A DNA stretch of 42,827 nt. It comes from Muribaculaceae bacterium (lineage in GTDB: Bacteria > Bacteroidota > Bacteroidia > Bacteroidales > Muribaculaceae). The stretch is from contig JAGAJP010000027.1 in the NCBI GenBank assembly GCA_017626045.1, positions 1 through 42,827 on the forward strand. Direction: 5' to 3'. The notes under the pieces were generated by a model. It saw only the letters and a list, made by a program, of their open reading frames with translations, had not been told where the DNA came from and searched no databases. This document shows positions 1 through 8,244 of the stretch, piece by piece. The translations under genes and the position numbers were made by a program. The stretch's first letter is position 1, and the number at the start of each line of letters is the position of its first letter.

Positions 1-112
1 ATCAATCTTCCGCCATCTTGCCGGCGTATTTTTCCCCGCTCATCGGTCACGATGCCCGCATCGCTCCCTCTTCACGTGAAAAAATCCGCTCGGCAACCTG
101 ACGAAATCTTAA

Positions 113-135
113 TAAAGAAATAAGTTTAAACAACT
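113..135. repeat. 23-bp direct repeat, copy 1
   Basis: This copy matches 296-318 at 22 of 23 positions, with a core of AATAAGTTTAAACAACT. The two copies start 183 bases apart and flank a 160-base stretch carrying a short coding remnant. The central GTTTAAAC is itself palindromic. A local duplication or a family of short dispersed repeats could explain the pair; the sequence alone cannot decide. Confidence 0.7.
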
Positions 136-155
136 TCATTTTTTGTGGGCCGTGA

Positions 156-278
156 TTACCGCTGAATACCAGTCTTGTTATAAAATACTTTTAATCGTTT
201 CGTATTATCGAATTCCTCGTTGATCTTTTCAATGCCACGCCAGAATGTGTCAGAGATTATGCCTGATTCATTCAAGAT
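156..278 (-). pseudogene. Short unidentified coding remnant
   Basis: The minus strand is open for 40 codons, ending at TAA (156-158), with a stop at 279-281 just upstream and no ATG. The translation has protein-like composition (ILNESGIISDTFWRGIEKIN and onwards, ending NKTGIQR). I do not recognise the family. It lies exactly between the two 23-bp direct repeats, which suggests leftover sequence from a rearrangement. It could also be chance open sequence. Confidence 0.25.
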
Positions 279-295
279 TTAACGAACTATTGTAG

Positions 296-318
296 TAAAG
301 GAATAAGTTTAAACAACT
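296..318. repeat. 23-bp direct repeat, copy 2
   Basis: This is the partner of 113-135, with one mismatch. It sits 17 bases beyond the stop codon of the DUF4143 ATPase gene (minus strand), so it would be in that gene's 3' untranslated region. Confidence 0.7.
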
Positions 319-334
319 ATAAATTTACTGTTGC

Positions 335-1663
335 TTATACATCTAACGTTTCCGAAAGAACGTCTTCAAGAAGAAACGGGATTACACCGATATACATTAC
401 TCCGTCATCATCCGTCCATAATTTGCTATTTCCGTCAAGAACCACAATCTTCTTGAAAAAATCTCCTGTGTTCTTTAGGGAAAATGTTTCCTGAGCCTTC
501 TTTTCTGGAGTATCCACATTCAAAGCCGACTGAATATAGACTTTGTTATTGCCGACATTAACCACAAAATCTATCTCATACTGAGACATCTTTCGTTTGC
601 CGTCAATAACCCGGCTCAGTTCCACAATGCCGACATCCACGGAATATCCTCTTCGCACCAGATCATTGTATATCATATTCTCCATCAAATGGGATCTTTC
701 CTGCTGTCTAAAATTAAGCCTGGCATTTCTAAGGCCGAGATCCATAGCGTAATACTTCTGTATGGTATCGAAATATTTTCTGCCCTTCACGTCCCATCTT
801 CGGGCGCATTGGAATAGGTATGCGTCCTCCACATATTCAAGATAATTCCTGATGGTATTGTGTGAGGGAGTCTTCCCCATAGCCGAACCGGCTGTATTTG
901 CAAGGCGGTTGGAGTTTGTAAGCGAGCCTATCGCGGATGAGAGTGCATCTACAAGGGGACTCAGAATGCTGTCATCTTTAAGTTTATAGCGTTCAACTAT
1001 ATCTTTTATATAAACATTCGTAAACAATCCTTGAAGGTATTTCCGTTTTTCCCTTTCATCGGATTCGAGAACCGCCAACGGCATACCTCCATACATCATG
1101 TACTCTTCAAAAGCATCTCCTTTCTCTTTGTGGCACACAGATAGATATTCGGCAAACGACAATGGGAATACCCTAATTTCAGAACCGCGATCCCGGAAAT
1201 TTGTCACTATATCCTTTGACAGCATCTTTGAATTGGACCCGGTGACGTAGATGTCAAGGTTTGGACGTGCCATCAGGTCAATCAGAATATCATAGAATGT
1301 AGTGTAAAGCATTTCGCGGTCTTCCTCCGGCACCAGCGACTCGTCAATATCGGTATTCTTCACCTTGTAAGACAACTGTATCTCGTCAATCAGCACATAA
1401 AACTTTCTGGCAGGGTCTGACGTGCGCTCCATGATATAGTCATACAGTGTATTGGGGTTGCGATATTTGATATTTGATTTACGGTCAAGGTCGATATTGA
1501 TAAAATCTTCGGCACTCACGCCTTCTTCAATCATTCTATTTTTGAAAAGAGTCGATAGAAGGAATGATTTGCCTGAGCGTCGAATGCCGGTAATAATCTT
1601 GACCTTACCATTCCACTGTTTAGCAAGGAGTTGGTTGATATATTCGTTTCTTTCTATTATCAT
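335..1663 (-). CDS. DUF4143-type AAA ATPase
   Basis: This is a cytoplasmic AAA ATPase of the Bacteroidetes AAA_14/DUF4143 group. Walker A is TGIRRSGKS (residues 25-33), Walker B is FYVLIDEIQ (88-96), and a sensor-like YVTGSNSKML follows near 145. The C-terminal third carries the DUF4143 region, with EIDFVV and a following KVYIQ resembling a degenerate PD-(D/E)XK fold. I chose ATG 1663 over an upstream in-frame start at 1711 because family members begin shortly before the Walker A motif. The predicted transcription start is near 1720, so both starts are possible. The gene is more AT-rich than its neighbours, which fits transfer. These genes occur in many copies in Bacteroidales genomes and their role is unsettled; toxin-antitoxin or defence functions have been suggested. 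It stands alone, divergent from a truncated HerA-like gene. Confidence 0.88.
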   Translation of the reverse strand: MIIERNEYINQLLAKQWNGKVKIITGIRRSGKSFLLSTLFKNRMIEEGVSAEDFINIDLDRKSNIKYRNPNTLYDYIMERTSDPARKFYVLIDEIQLSYKVKNTDIDESLVPEEDREMLYTTFYDILIDLMARPNLDIYVTGSNSKMLSKDIVTNFRDRGSEIRVFPLSFAEYLSVCHKEKGDAFEEYMMYGGMPLAVLESDEREKRKYLQGLFTNVYIKDIVERYKLKDDSILSPLVDALSSAIGSLTNSNRLANTAGSAMGKTPSHNTIRNYLEYVEDAYLFQCARRWDVKGRKYFDTIQKYYAMDLGLRNARLNFRQQERSHLMENMIYNDLVRRGYSVDVGIVELSRVIDGKRKMSQYEIDFVVNVGNNKVYIQSALNVDTPEKKAQETFSLKNTGDFFKKIVVLDGNSKLWTDDDGVMYIGVIPFLLEDVLSETLDV

Positions 1664-1680
1664 GAGTCTGTTGGCGTTAT

Positions 1681-1729
1681 TTTGCACTGACAAAACAGTT
1701 GTAAATAGCAACCATTTTGTCAGTGCAAA
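1681..1729. promoter_or_regulatory. Perfect 15-bp inverted repeat (operator-like)
   Basis: The arms TTTGCACTGACAAAA (1681-1695) and TTTTGTCAGTGCAAA (1715-1729) are exact reverse complements around a 19-base spacer. GTTG and CAAC inside the spacer extend the symmetry. The right arm contains the TTTG of the minus-strand -7 box (1726-1733), and the left arm lies in the leader just upstream of ATG 1663. A protein bound here would block transcription of the DUF4143 gene; an RNA hairpin in the leader is the alternative. Confidence 0.7.
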
Positions 1730-1757
1730 GATAATGCTTTATTTGAAAACGAGCAAA
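1726..1757 (-). promoter_or_regulatory. Bacteroidetes-type promoter of the DUF4143 gene
   Basis: On the minus strand there is a -33 TTTG (1754-1757), a 20-base spacer and a -7 TATCTTTG (1726-1733), matching TTTG-N19-20-TAnnTTTG. Transcription should start near 1720, inside the inverted repeat and about 57 bases before ATG 1663. Confidence 0.65.
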
Positions 1758-1841
1758 TAATATTTGATGCGAATTTCTGAATCATCATCGCATTGAAATT
1801 ACATATTGATTGAATAAGTAACTAAGGGGGGACGAAATCGC

Positions 1842-2975
1842 GTGAGTATGGGGCACAAAACGAAGCTTGCCAAAGACATACCGGTTCTCAACATGCTTAT
1901 CGGCAACTATGGAGACGCTGAAATGGAGGCTACTCTCGACATCAACAGTCGCGCCATAACCAACTCGCAGATAATTATCGCCGGCTCGACCGGCTCCGGC
2001 AAAACCAATCTTCTTGCCGTGCTTATCCAGCAGATTCGCGCACTTTCTTCGGAAAGCAGTTATCCGGTCAACTTCCTGCTGTTTGACTACAAGGGGGAGT
2101 TCAGCGACATTCAAAACAACTACTGGCTTCCCAACTTCGACGTAGACCGCTCCTGCATTCTCGACCCAATCGTGCAGCCACTTCCTTTCACGCCATTCAA
2201 AGACTTCACCAACCGCCCAATCAACGAAATCAACCTCTACTCCACCGAAATGGCGTCGGCTCTCGCGTCGCTCGACCGTCTGTCGCCGAGCTCAAACATG
2301 AGCAATCGTCTCAGTGAGGCGATCGTGGAGTGTTACAAGCACTCCAACGGTGCGCCCATCACCTTCACCGCGATGCTCAAGGAGTATCAGGCAAGGATGA
2401 AGGATCCGGAAAAAGACGACTCGATTTCTTCGATACTCAAGCAGCTCGACCGCGCGAACATCTACGATGTGGAGGATAAGGCTGACCTTATCGGCGACAG
2501 TTTCATTATCAAGATGGACGGTTATCCAAAGGATGGTCCGATAGCAAAGGCAATTGTATATTTCCTCATGTCGAAGCTCAACAATATCTATGAGCAGCTC
2601 GACAAGCAGGCTGTCAACGACGACGTGGTGGAGATCCGGCATTTCTCTATCATTGATGAGGCGCACTATATGCTTAGTTTCGACAACCGACCTCTCCGCA
2701 ATCTCATAGCGGTTGGCCGCAACAAGGGGTTGTCGGTGATACTCGCCACCCAGAATATGGCAGATTTCGAAAACAAGGAGCATTTGAAGCAGCAGACGAT
2801 TGACGACAAGGTAATCAAAGACCTGTTTGGCGTAAGCGGCTCGGAACTCTCTGAGATACGCAGCGCCATAGCAGGACTGCAGAAAGGAGAACTGATCATC
2901 AAAGACCAGATGGCTTTCGCGCTGGGTATGGGAAGCAAATACAAGAAAATCCATTTCACGCATCTGATACATTGA
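1842..2975 (+). CDS. HerA/DUF87-type ATPase, probably 5'-truncated
   Basis: This is a RecA-fold ATPase of the HerA/DUF87 family, which in bacteria is common in DNA-translocating and anti-phage systems. Walker A is GSTGSGKT (residues 48-55), followed by FLLFDYKGEFS. Walker B IIDEAHYM lies near residue 270 and SVILATQNMADF near 300. Family proteins normally carry an N-terminal HAS-barrel domain of about 100-200 residues; here the ATPase core starts almost at once. The frame stays open upstream only to 1818 (stop TAA 1815-1817), and the extra residues (TKGGRNRVSMG) read like the end of a lost domain. GTG 1842 and ATG 1848 are both candidate starts. No good plus-strand promoter is visible and no partner effector gene (SIR2, DUF4297 or nuclease) is present. 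I infer a remnant of a defence locus, possibly not expressed. Confidence 0.7.
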   Translation: MSMGHKTKLAKDIPVLNMLIGNYGDAEMEATLDINSRAITNSQIIIAGSTGSGKTNLLAVLIQQIRALSSESSYPVNFLLFDYKGEFSDIQNNYWLPNFDVDRSCILDPIVQPLPFTPFKDFTNRPINEINLYSTEMASALASLDRLSPSSNMSNRLSEAIVECYKHSNGAPITFTAMLKEYQARMKDPEKDDSISSILKQLDRANIYDVEDKADLIGDSFIIKMDGYPKDGPIAKAIVYFLMSKLNNIYEQLDKQAVNDDVVEIRHFSIIDEAHYMLSFDNRPLRNLIAVGRNKGLSVILATQNMADFENKEHLKQQTIDDKVIKDLFGVSGSELSEIRSAIAGLQKGELIIKDQMAFALGMGSKYKKIHFTHLIH

Positions 2976-2994
2976 CTCCATCGCTTTCTCCACA

Positions 2995-3120
2995 CTAATC
3001 AGAATTGAAAATTGCAACCGGACGATGAGGCGAAAGGGGTATTTCAAAAGCGAGAATATCCTTATCGTCGATTCTAAACTTCAGAGCCTTACATGAGACA
3101 GGCGCTTGAACTTTGTGCGG
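2995..3120 (-). pseudogene. AlbA_2/Schlafen-like domain remnant
   Basis: Directly downstream of the uup stop codon (3134), the minus strand reads without stops to TAG 2995-2997. It gives CKALKFRIDDKDILAFEIPL and then SPHRPVAIFNSD. The pattern of a hydrophobic strand, then P and x-RPV, resembles the AlbA_2 (Schlafen-type) domain of bacterial ATP-binding regulators and defence proteins. There is no start of its own and the rest of the domain is missing. It faces the end of the truncated HerA gene, so both may be debris of one accessory locus. The match is by eye only. Confidence 0.33.
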
Positions 3121-3133
3121 GAACGCAGCAATG

Positions 3134-4972
3134 TTACTGTTCCTTATCCATAAGTTCGAGCATCCGCATCTCCGCCTCGTCAAGGCGGTCCATAATCTCG
3201 CGGATTCTGGTAGCGGCGGCGGTTATCTCCTCAACCGACATCGTGCCACCCGACATATCCTTCTCGAGACGGGACTTCTCGGCATAAAGCGAGTCAAGTT
3301 CCGATTGAAGCTCCTCCATCTCCTTTTTCTCCTTGAAGGAGAGCTTCGGCTTTCGCTCCGCGGGCCTGCGGGAAGACTGCGCGACACTGACTGCATCTTT
3401 CGCCGCAGCGTCTTTTCTAACGGACTCGGCAGCCGCGCGCGCCTCTTTCTCCTCCTGCCTCACGCAATGGCGATATGTGGAATAGTCGCCCGGAAAGTCG
3501 CGAACCTCGCCGTCACCCTTCATCACGAAAAGATGGTCTACTATCCTGTCGAGGAAGAAGCGGTCATGGCTCACCACTATCACGCATCCCTTGAAATGCG
3601 CCAGATAGTCTTCAAGCACCCCGAGAGTCATGATGTCGAGGTCGTTGGTAGGTTCGTCGAGGATAAGGAAATTGGGCTGGCGCATCAGCACCGTGGCGAG
3701 ATACAGCCTGCGGCGCTCCCCACCGCTCAGTTTATGGATATATTTCTGCTGAGTGGGGGGATCGAAAAGGAAGTGGGTAAGAAACTGGCTTGCCGAAAGC
3801 ACAGTCTTCTCATCGATTCTGACAGTCTCCGCAATCTCCCTGACGGCATCGATTACTTTCTTGCGCTCGTCGAAATCCACCATACCCTCCTGGGAATAAT
3901 ACCCCCATCTCACAGTCTGACCTACATCGAAATGGCCGGAGTCAGGTTTTTCCTGCCCGAGGAGCATCTTGATGAAAGTGGACTTACCGGCGCCGTTGTC
4001 GCCTACTATTCCCACTTTCTCATATCGGGCGAAGACATAGTTGAAGTCGTTGAGAATAGGTATGACCTTCTCCTCGCCGTCAGGCGCTGTGTGCAGAAAA
4101 CGCTTCGACACGTGCACCGCCTCGAAAATCTTGTTGCCTATATAACTGCCCTTCACAGAGAGACGGACATCTTTCTCGTCGAGTCTCACGTGCGACTTCT
4201 GCTCAAGTTCATGAAAAGAGTCGATACGGTATCTTGCCTTGCTGCCTCTCGCCTGCGGCTGCCGGCGCATCCACTCGAGTTCCGTGCGCATCAGATTCCT
4301 GACCTTAGCCAGTTCGGCTGTCATGTTTTCCTGACGCTCCGCACGTTTCTGAAGATAGTAGTCGTAGTTGCCGTCGTATGAAAACACCTGTTCCCGATCG
4401 ATCTCAAGGATGCGGTTGCATACGTTGTCGAGGAAATACCGGTCGTGGGTCACCATCAGCAGCGAGACCCTCTGGCGGGACAGATACGACTCAAGCCATT
4501 CCACCATCGCAATGTCAAGATGGTTGGTGGGCTCGTCGAGCACCAGCAGGTCCGGCTCCTCAAGAAGCACCTTAGCAATCGCTGCTCTCTTGAACTGACC
4601 ACCCGAAAGATTTCCGAGAGTCCGGGAAAAGTCGTCGATTCCTAACTGAGACAGCATGCGTCTCGCGCGGTCGGGAGCGTTGAAGTCATCGGCGTTGCGG
4701 GGCTCTGGAGTGGCATAGTCGAGAACGGTCATTGCCTGGTCGAAGACAGGGGTCTGAGGGAGATAACCCACACGCGTGCCGCCGGAAAAAGTTATTTTTC
4801 CGGAATCATAATCCTCCAGACCGCAGATAACATTGAGGAATGTGGTCTTCCCGGCGCCGTTACGCGCCACTATACCGATCTTGTCGCCTTCCTCCACCCC
4901 GAATGTGACATCGGCAAAGAGCATGCGGTCGCCCACCGACTTTGTGACACCGTCAACAAGAACCTTTATCAT
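3134..4972 (-). CDS. uup: ABC-F ATPase, Uup type
   Basis: This is a cytoplasmic ABC-F protein with two nucleotide-binding domains and no membrane domain. ABC-F proteins act on ribosomes, and Uup has also been linked to DNA branch migration and 50S assembly. NBD1 has ARNGAGKTT, LSGGQ and LVLDEPTNHLD. NBD2 has [14 protein letters not shown] and [11 protein letters not shown], so both sites look functional. The last roughly 80 residues form a charged coiled coil (KEKKEMEELQSELDSLYAEK...), the Uup-specific C-terminal domain. I chose ATG 4972 (MIKVLVDGVTKS), which leaves a 2-base gap after the Dabb stop; an in-frame GTG at 4981 would overlap that gene. It is probably co-transcribed with the upstream Dabb gene. 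Confidence 0.9.
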   Translation of the reverse strand: MIKVLVDGVTKSVGDRMLFADVTFGVEEGDKIGIVARNGAGKTTFLNVICGLEDYDSGKITFSGGTRVGYLPQTPVFDQAMTVLDYATPEPRNADDFNAPDRARRMLSQLGIDDFSRTLGNLSGGQFKRAAIAKVLLEEPDLLVLDEPTNHLDIAMVEWLESYLSRQRVSLLMVTHDRYFLDNVCNRILEIDREQVFSYDGNYDYYLQKRAERQENMTAELAKVRNLMRTELEWMRRQPQARGSKARYRIDSFHELEQKSHVRLDEKDVRLSVKGSYIGNKIFEAVHVSKRFLHTAPDGEEKVIPILNDFNYVFARYEKVGIVGDNGAGKSTFIKMLLGQEKPDSGHFDVGQTVRWGYYSQEGMVDFDERKKVIDAVREIAETVRIDEKTVLSASQFLTHFLFDPPTQQKYIHKLSGGERRRLYLATVLMRQPNFLILDEPTNDLDIMTLGVLEDYLAHFKGCVIVVSHDRFFLDRIVDHLFVMKGDGEVRDFPGDYSTYRHCVRQEEKEARAAAESVRKDAAAKDAVSVAQSSRRPAERKPKLSFKEKKEMEELQSELDSLYAEKSRLEKDMSGGTMSVEEITAAATRIREIMDRLDEAEMRMLELMDKEQ

Positions 4973-4974
4973 AT

Positions 4975-5268
4975 TCAGCACTCATAGTCCACGCAGGCGC
5001 GTGATTCCTTATAAGGACCGAGGATTGACGCGGCTGCCACATGCGCCGGATGCCCGGCATAGACAGCCACATCTTCCATAGCGGGAAGTATGGCGGTCAA
5101 CACCACGTCCCAGTCTTCGGCAGGATTTTCGTTGATGCCCACTTCTATCGACTGCAGACAGTCTATGACCTCGGGAAGAGCCTCGAGCGCCTCCTTAAAC
5201 TGTTGTGAAACGCTGCGGCGCACATCGGGAGCCCCTTTAAGTTTGAAAGTCACTATATGCTTTACCAT
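4975..5268 (-). CDS. Dabb (stress-responsive A/B barrel) protein
   Basis: This 97-residue protein matches the Dabb family of small dimeric ferredoxin-like alpha/beta barrels. It starts MVKHIVTFKLK, has a mid-region DCLQSIEVGINENP and DWDVVLTAILP, and then AVYAGHPAHVAAASIL ending in a short tail, all typical of the fold. Enzymatic roles are known for a few members only, so no substrate is proposed. It is the first gene of a two-gene minus-strand unit with uup, and divergent from the porin gene at 5352. A possible minus-strand -7 box (TAATTTTG, 5303-5310) has no convincing -33 partner. Confidence 0.85.
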   Translation of the reverse strand: MVKHIVTFKLKGAPDVRRSVSQQFKEALEALPEVIDCLQSIEVGINENPAEDWDVVLTAILPAMEDVAVYAGHPAHVAAASILGPYKESRACVDYEC

Positions 5269-5299
5269 AATAAATTTTGAATTTTGAAATTTCCTCCAC

Positions 5300-5331
5300 T
5301 TGCAAAATTAGTAAAAAAAAACTAATTTTGC
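5300..5331 (+). promoter_or_regulatory. Porin promoter within a 10-bp inverted repeat
   Basis: On the plus strand, -33 TTG (5300-5302), a 20-base spacer and -7 TAATTTTG (5323-5330) precede the porin ATG (5352). The -7 box is one arm of a perfect inverted repeat: GCAAAATTAG (5302-5311) and CTAATTTTGC (5322-5331). The same -7 sequence therefore faces the Dabb gene on the minus strand. Confidence 0.65.
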
Positions 5332-5351
5332 GCTTTATAATTCAAAATAAT

Positions 5352-6386
5352 ATGACAGTAAGAACGCGTTCCCTAAGATTTCTATCGGCCCTGTTTATGG
5401 CAGTTGTGTCAATCTCTATGGCGATGAGTGCCAATCCGGCTGATATCGAAAAGGGAGAGACTGTGAGTCTGATTCCGGAATTTCACGGAGCCGTGAGGCC
5501 CCGCTGGGAAATAGACACAGAGACCGGAGAAAGCCGATTTATGGTAAGGTGGGCAAGATTCACAGTCGACGGGAAGGTGGCTACCGCGCTGGGGTATTTC
5601 ATTCAGGTAGATTTCTGCGACAGAGGCACCTTTAAAGTAAACGACGCGTATGCAAAACTGAATGTGACGAAAGGACTCATCCTGCAGGCGGGCCAGTTCA
5701 GGATGCCGTTCGGCACCGAGCCCTTCATGGCGCCCCAAAACTATGTATTCGCCAACCGCTCCTTTATGGGAAAACAGATGTGCAACTACCGAAAAGTGGG
5801 AGCCAAACTGACGTATACAGTTCCGGTGAGCGTTCCGGTGACACTGGAGGCGGGAGTCTTCAACGCCGGAGGCACCGGCAGTCAGGACTCGTGGAGCAAA
5901 TCGTATGCCGGCTCGGGGCGCGTGACGCTGACACTTGGAGATGTCAAGATCTGCGGAGGCGTTATGGACATTATTCCTGACGCGACACGCATCATGCTCT
6001 ACGACATCGGAGCCACCTGGAGCCGCGGCAACTGGCGCGCCGCCGCCGAATACATGAACGAACACTACACCGGAGGCGTCCATAAAGACGCCCATTCTTG
6101 GGCGGCATGGGGCGACTACGGTCACGACGCCAAACTCGGCATTTTCAACCGCTGGTCGGTACAGGCACGTTACGACGGCATGAGCCGTCAATGGAACGGC
6201 ATAACGGACGCCGAAGACAATCCCGGGCGCCACCGCGTGACACTCGGCGCCACCCTCTCCTACCGCTACAAGAAGGTTTTCGCCGACCTGATACTCAACT
6301 ACGAGAAATACCACTACTTCCACGGCTACACTGCCCCGACAGGACAGTCGGACAAAGCTGTGCTCGAGCTCGCGGTACGCTTCTGA
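5352..6386 (+). CDS. OprO/OprP-type phosphate-selective porin family protein
   Basis: This is a predicted outer-membrane beta-barrel of 344 residues. A signal peptide (MTVRTRSLRFLSALFMAVVS, cut after the following SISMAMSA) leads into VSLIPEFHGAVRPRWEI and a run of amphipathic strands. These include RFMVRWARFTVDG, GYFIQVDFCD, FKVNDAYAKL and LILQAGQFRMPFGTE, the last being the hallmark 'GQFxxPFG' of the porin O/P family. It ends in an aromatic residue (LAVRF), as barrel proteins recognised by the BAM complex do. At 344 residues it is slightly short for the family. I chose ATG 5352, which follows the promoter by about 20 bases; an upstream ATG at 5277 lies ahead of the promoter. The solute is unknown; the phosphate label is historical. 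Confidence 0.82.
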   Translation: MTVRTRSLRFLSALFMAVVSISMAMSANPADIEKGETVSLIPEFHGAVRPRWEIDTETGESRFMVRWARFTVDGKVATALGYFIQVDFCDRGTFKVNDAYAKLNVTKGLILQAGQFRMPFGTEPFMAPQNYVFANRSFMGKQMCNYRKVGAKLTYTVPVSVPVTLEAGVFNAGGTGSQDSWSKSYAGSGRVTLTLGDVKICGGVMDIIPDATRIMLYDIGATWSRGNWRAAAEYMNEHYTGGVHKDAHSWAAWGDYGHDAKLGIFNRWSVQARYDGMSRQWNGITDAEDNPGRHRVTLGATLSYRYKKVFADLILNYEKYHYFHGYTAPTGQSDKAVLELAVRF

Positions 6387-6458
6387 CACATAGCGTGTTT
6401 CACAAAGCGCAACCCGACGGCAACGCCACATGGATTTTCTTATCTCAAAAAAAAGTTG

Positions 6459-8162
<1,704 letters not shown>

Positions 8163-8187
8163 TTGAAAATTCCAGCGAAATAAATGT

Positions 8188-8227
8188 AAAAAAGTCCGGG
8201 AGGCTCGATTGCCTCCCGGACTTTTTT
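8188..8227. terminator. Bidirectional intrinsic terminator
   Basis: The stem AGTCCGGGAGGC (8193-8204) pairs with GCCTCCCGGACT (8211-8222) around a 6-base loop, with an A-run before and a T-run after. It sits between the converging ABC-F and recQ genes and should serve both. Confidence 0.92.
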
Positions 8228-8244
8228 TATGCAGCCGTCACCGG

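Larger units (their letters stand above)
1..334. other. Intergenic/remnant region at the left edge
   Basis: No intact gene is visible here. The stretch holds a near-palindrome around 48-61, a short open remnant on the minus strand (156-278), and two copies of a 23-base direct repeat (113-135 and 296-318). It is AT-rich from 110 to 334 compared with most of the window. It looks like decayed accessory DNA downstream of the DUF4143 ATPase gene, whose stop codon is at 335. Confidence 0.5.

Noticed and set aside
61..70. Third copy of the 28-nt intergenic motif at the left edge
   Set aside because: Only TCGCTCCCTC matches; ten bases are too few to claim membership.
3113..4381. 422-residue open frame on the plus strand
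   Set aside because: It lies antisense to uup, which has all ABC-F motifs; the translation is rich in His/Leu/Arg with no recognisable domain.
5303..5310. Full minus-strand promoter for the Dabb-uup unit
   Set aside because: The -7 box is present but no TTG/TTTG lies 19-21 bases away on that strand, so only the plus-strand promoter is listed.
5409..6431. 340-residue open frame on the minus strand
   Set aside because: It is antisense to the porin gene, which has a signal peptide, family motif and promoter; the shadow frame shows Val/His/Arg-rich noise.
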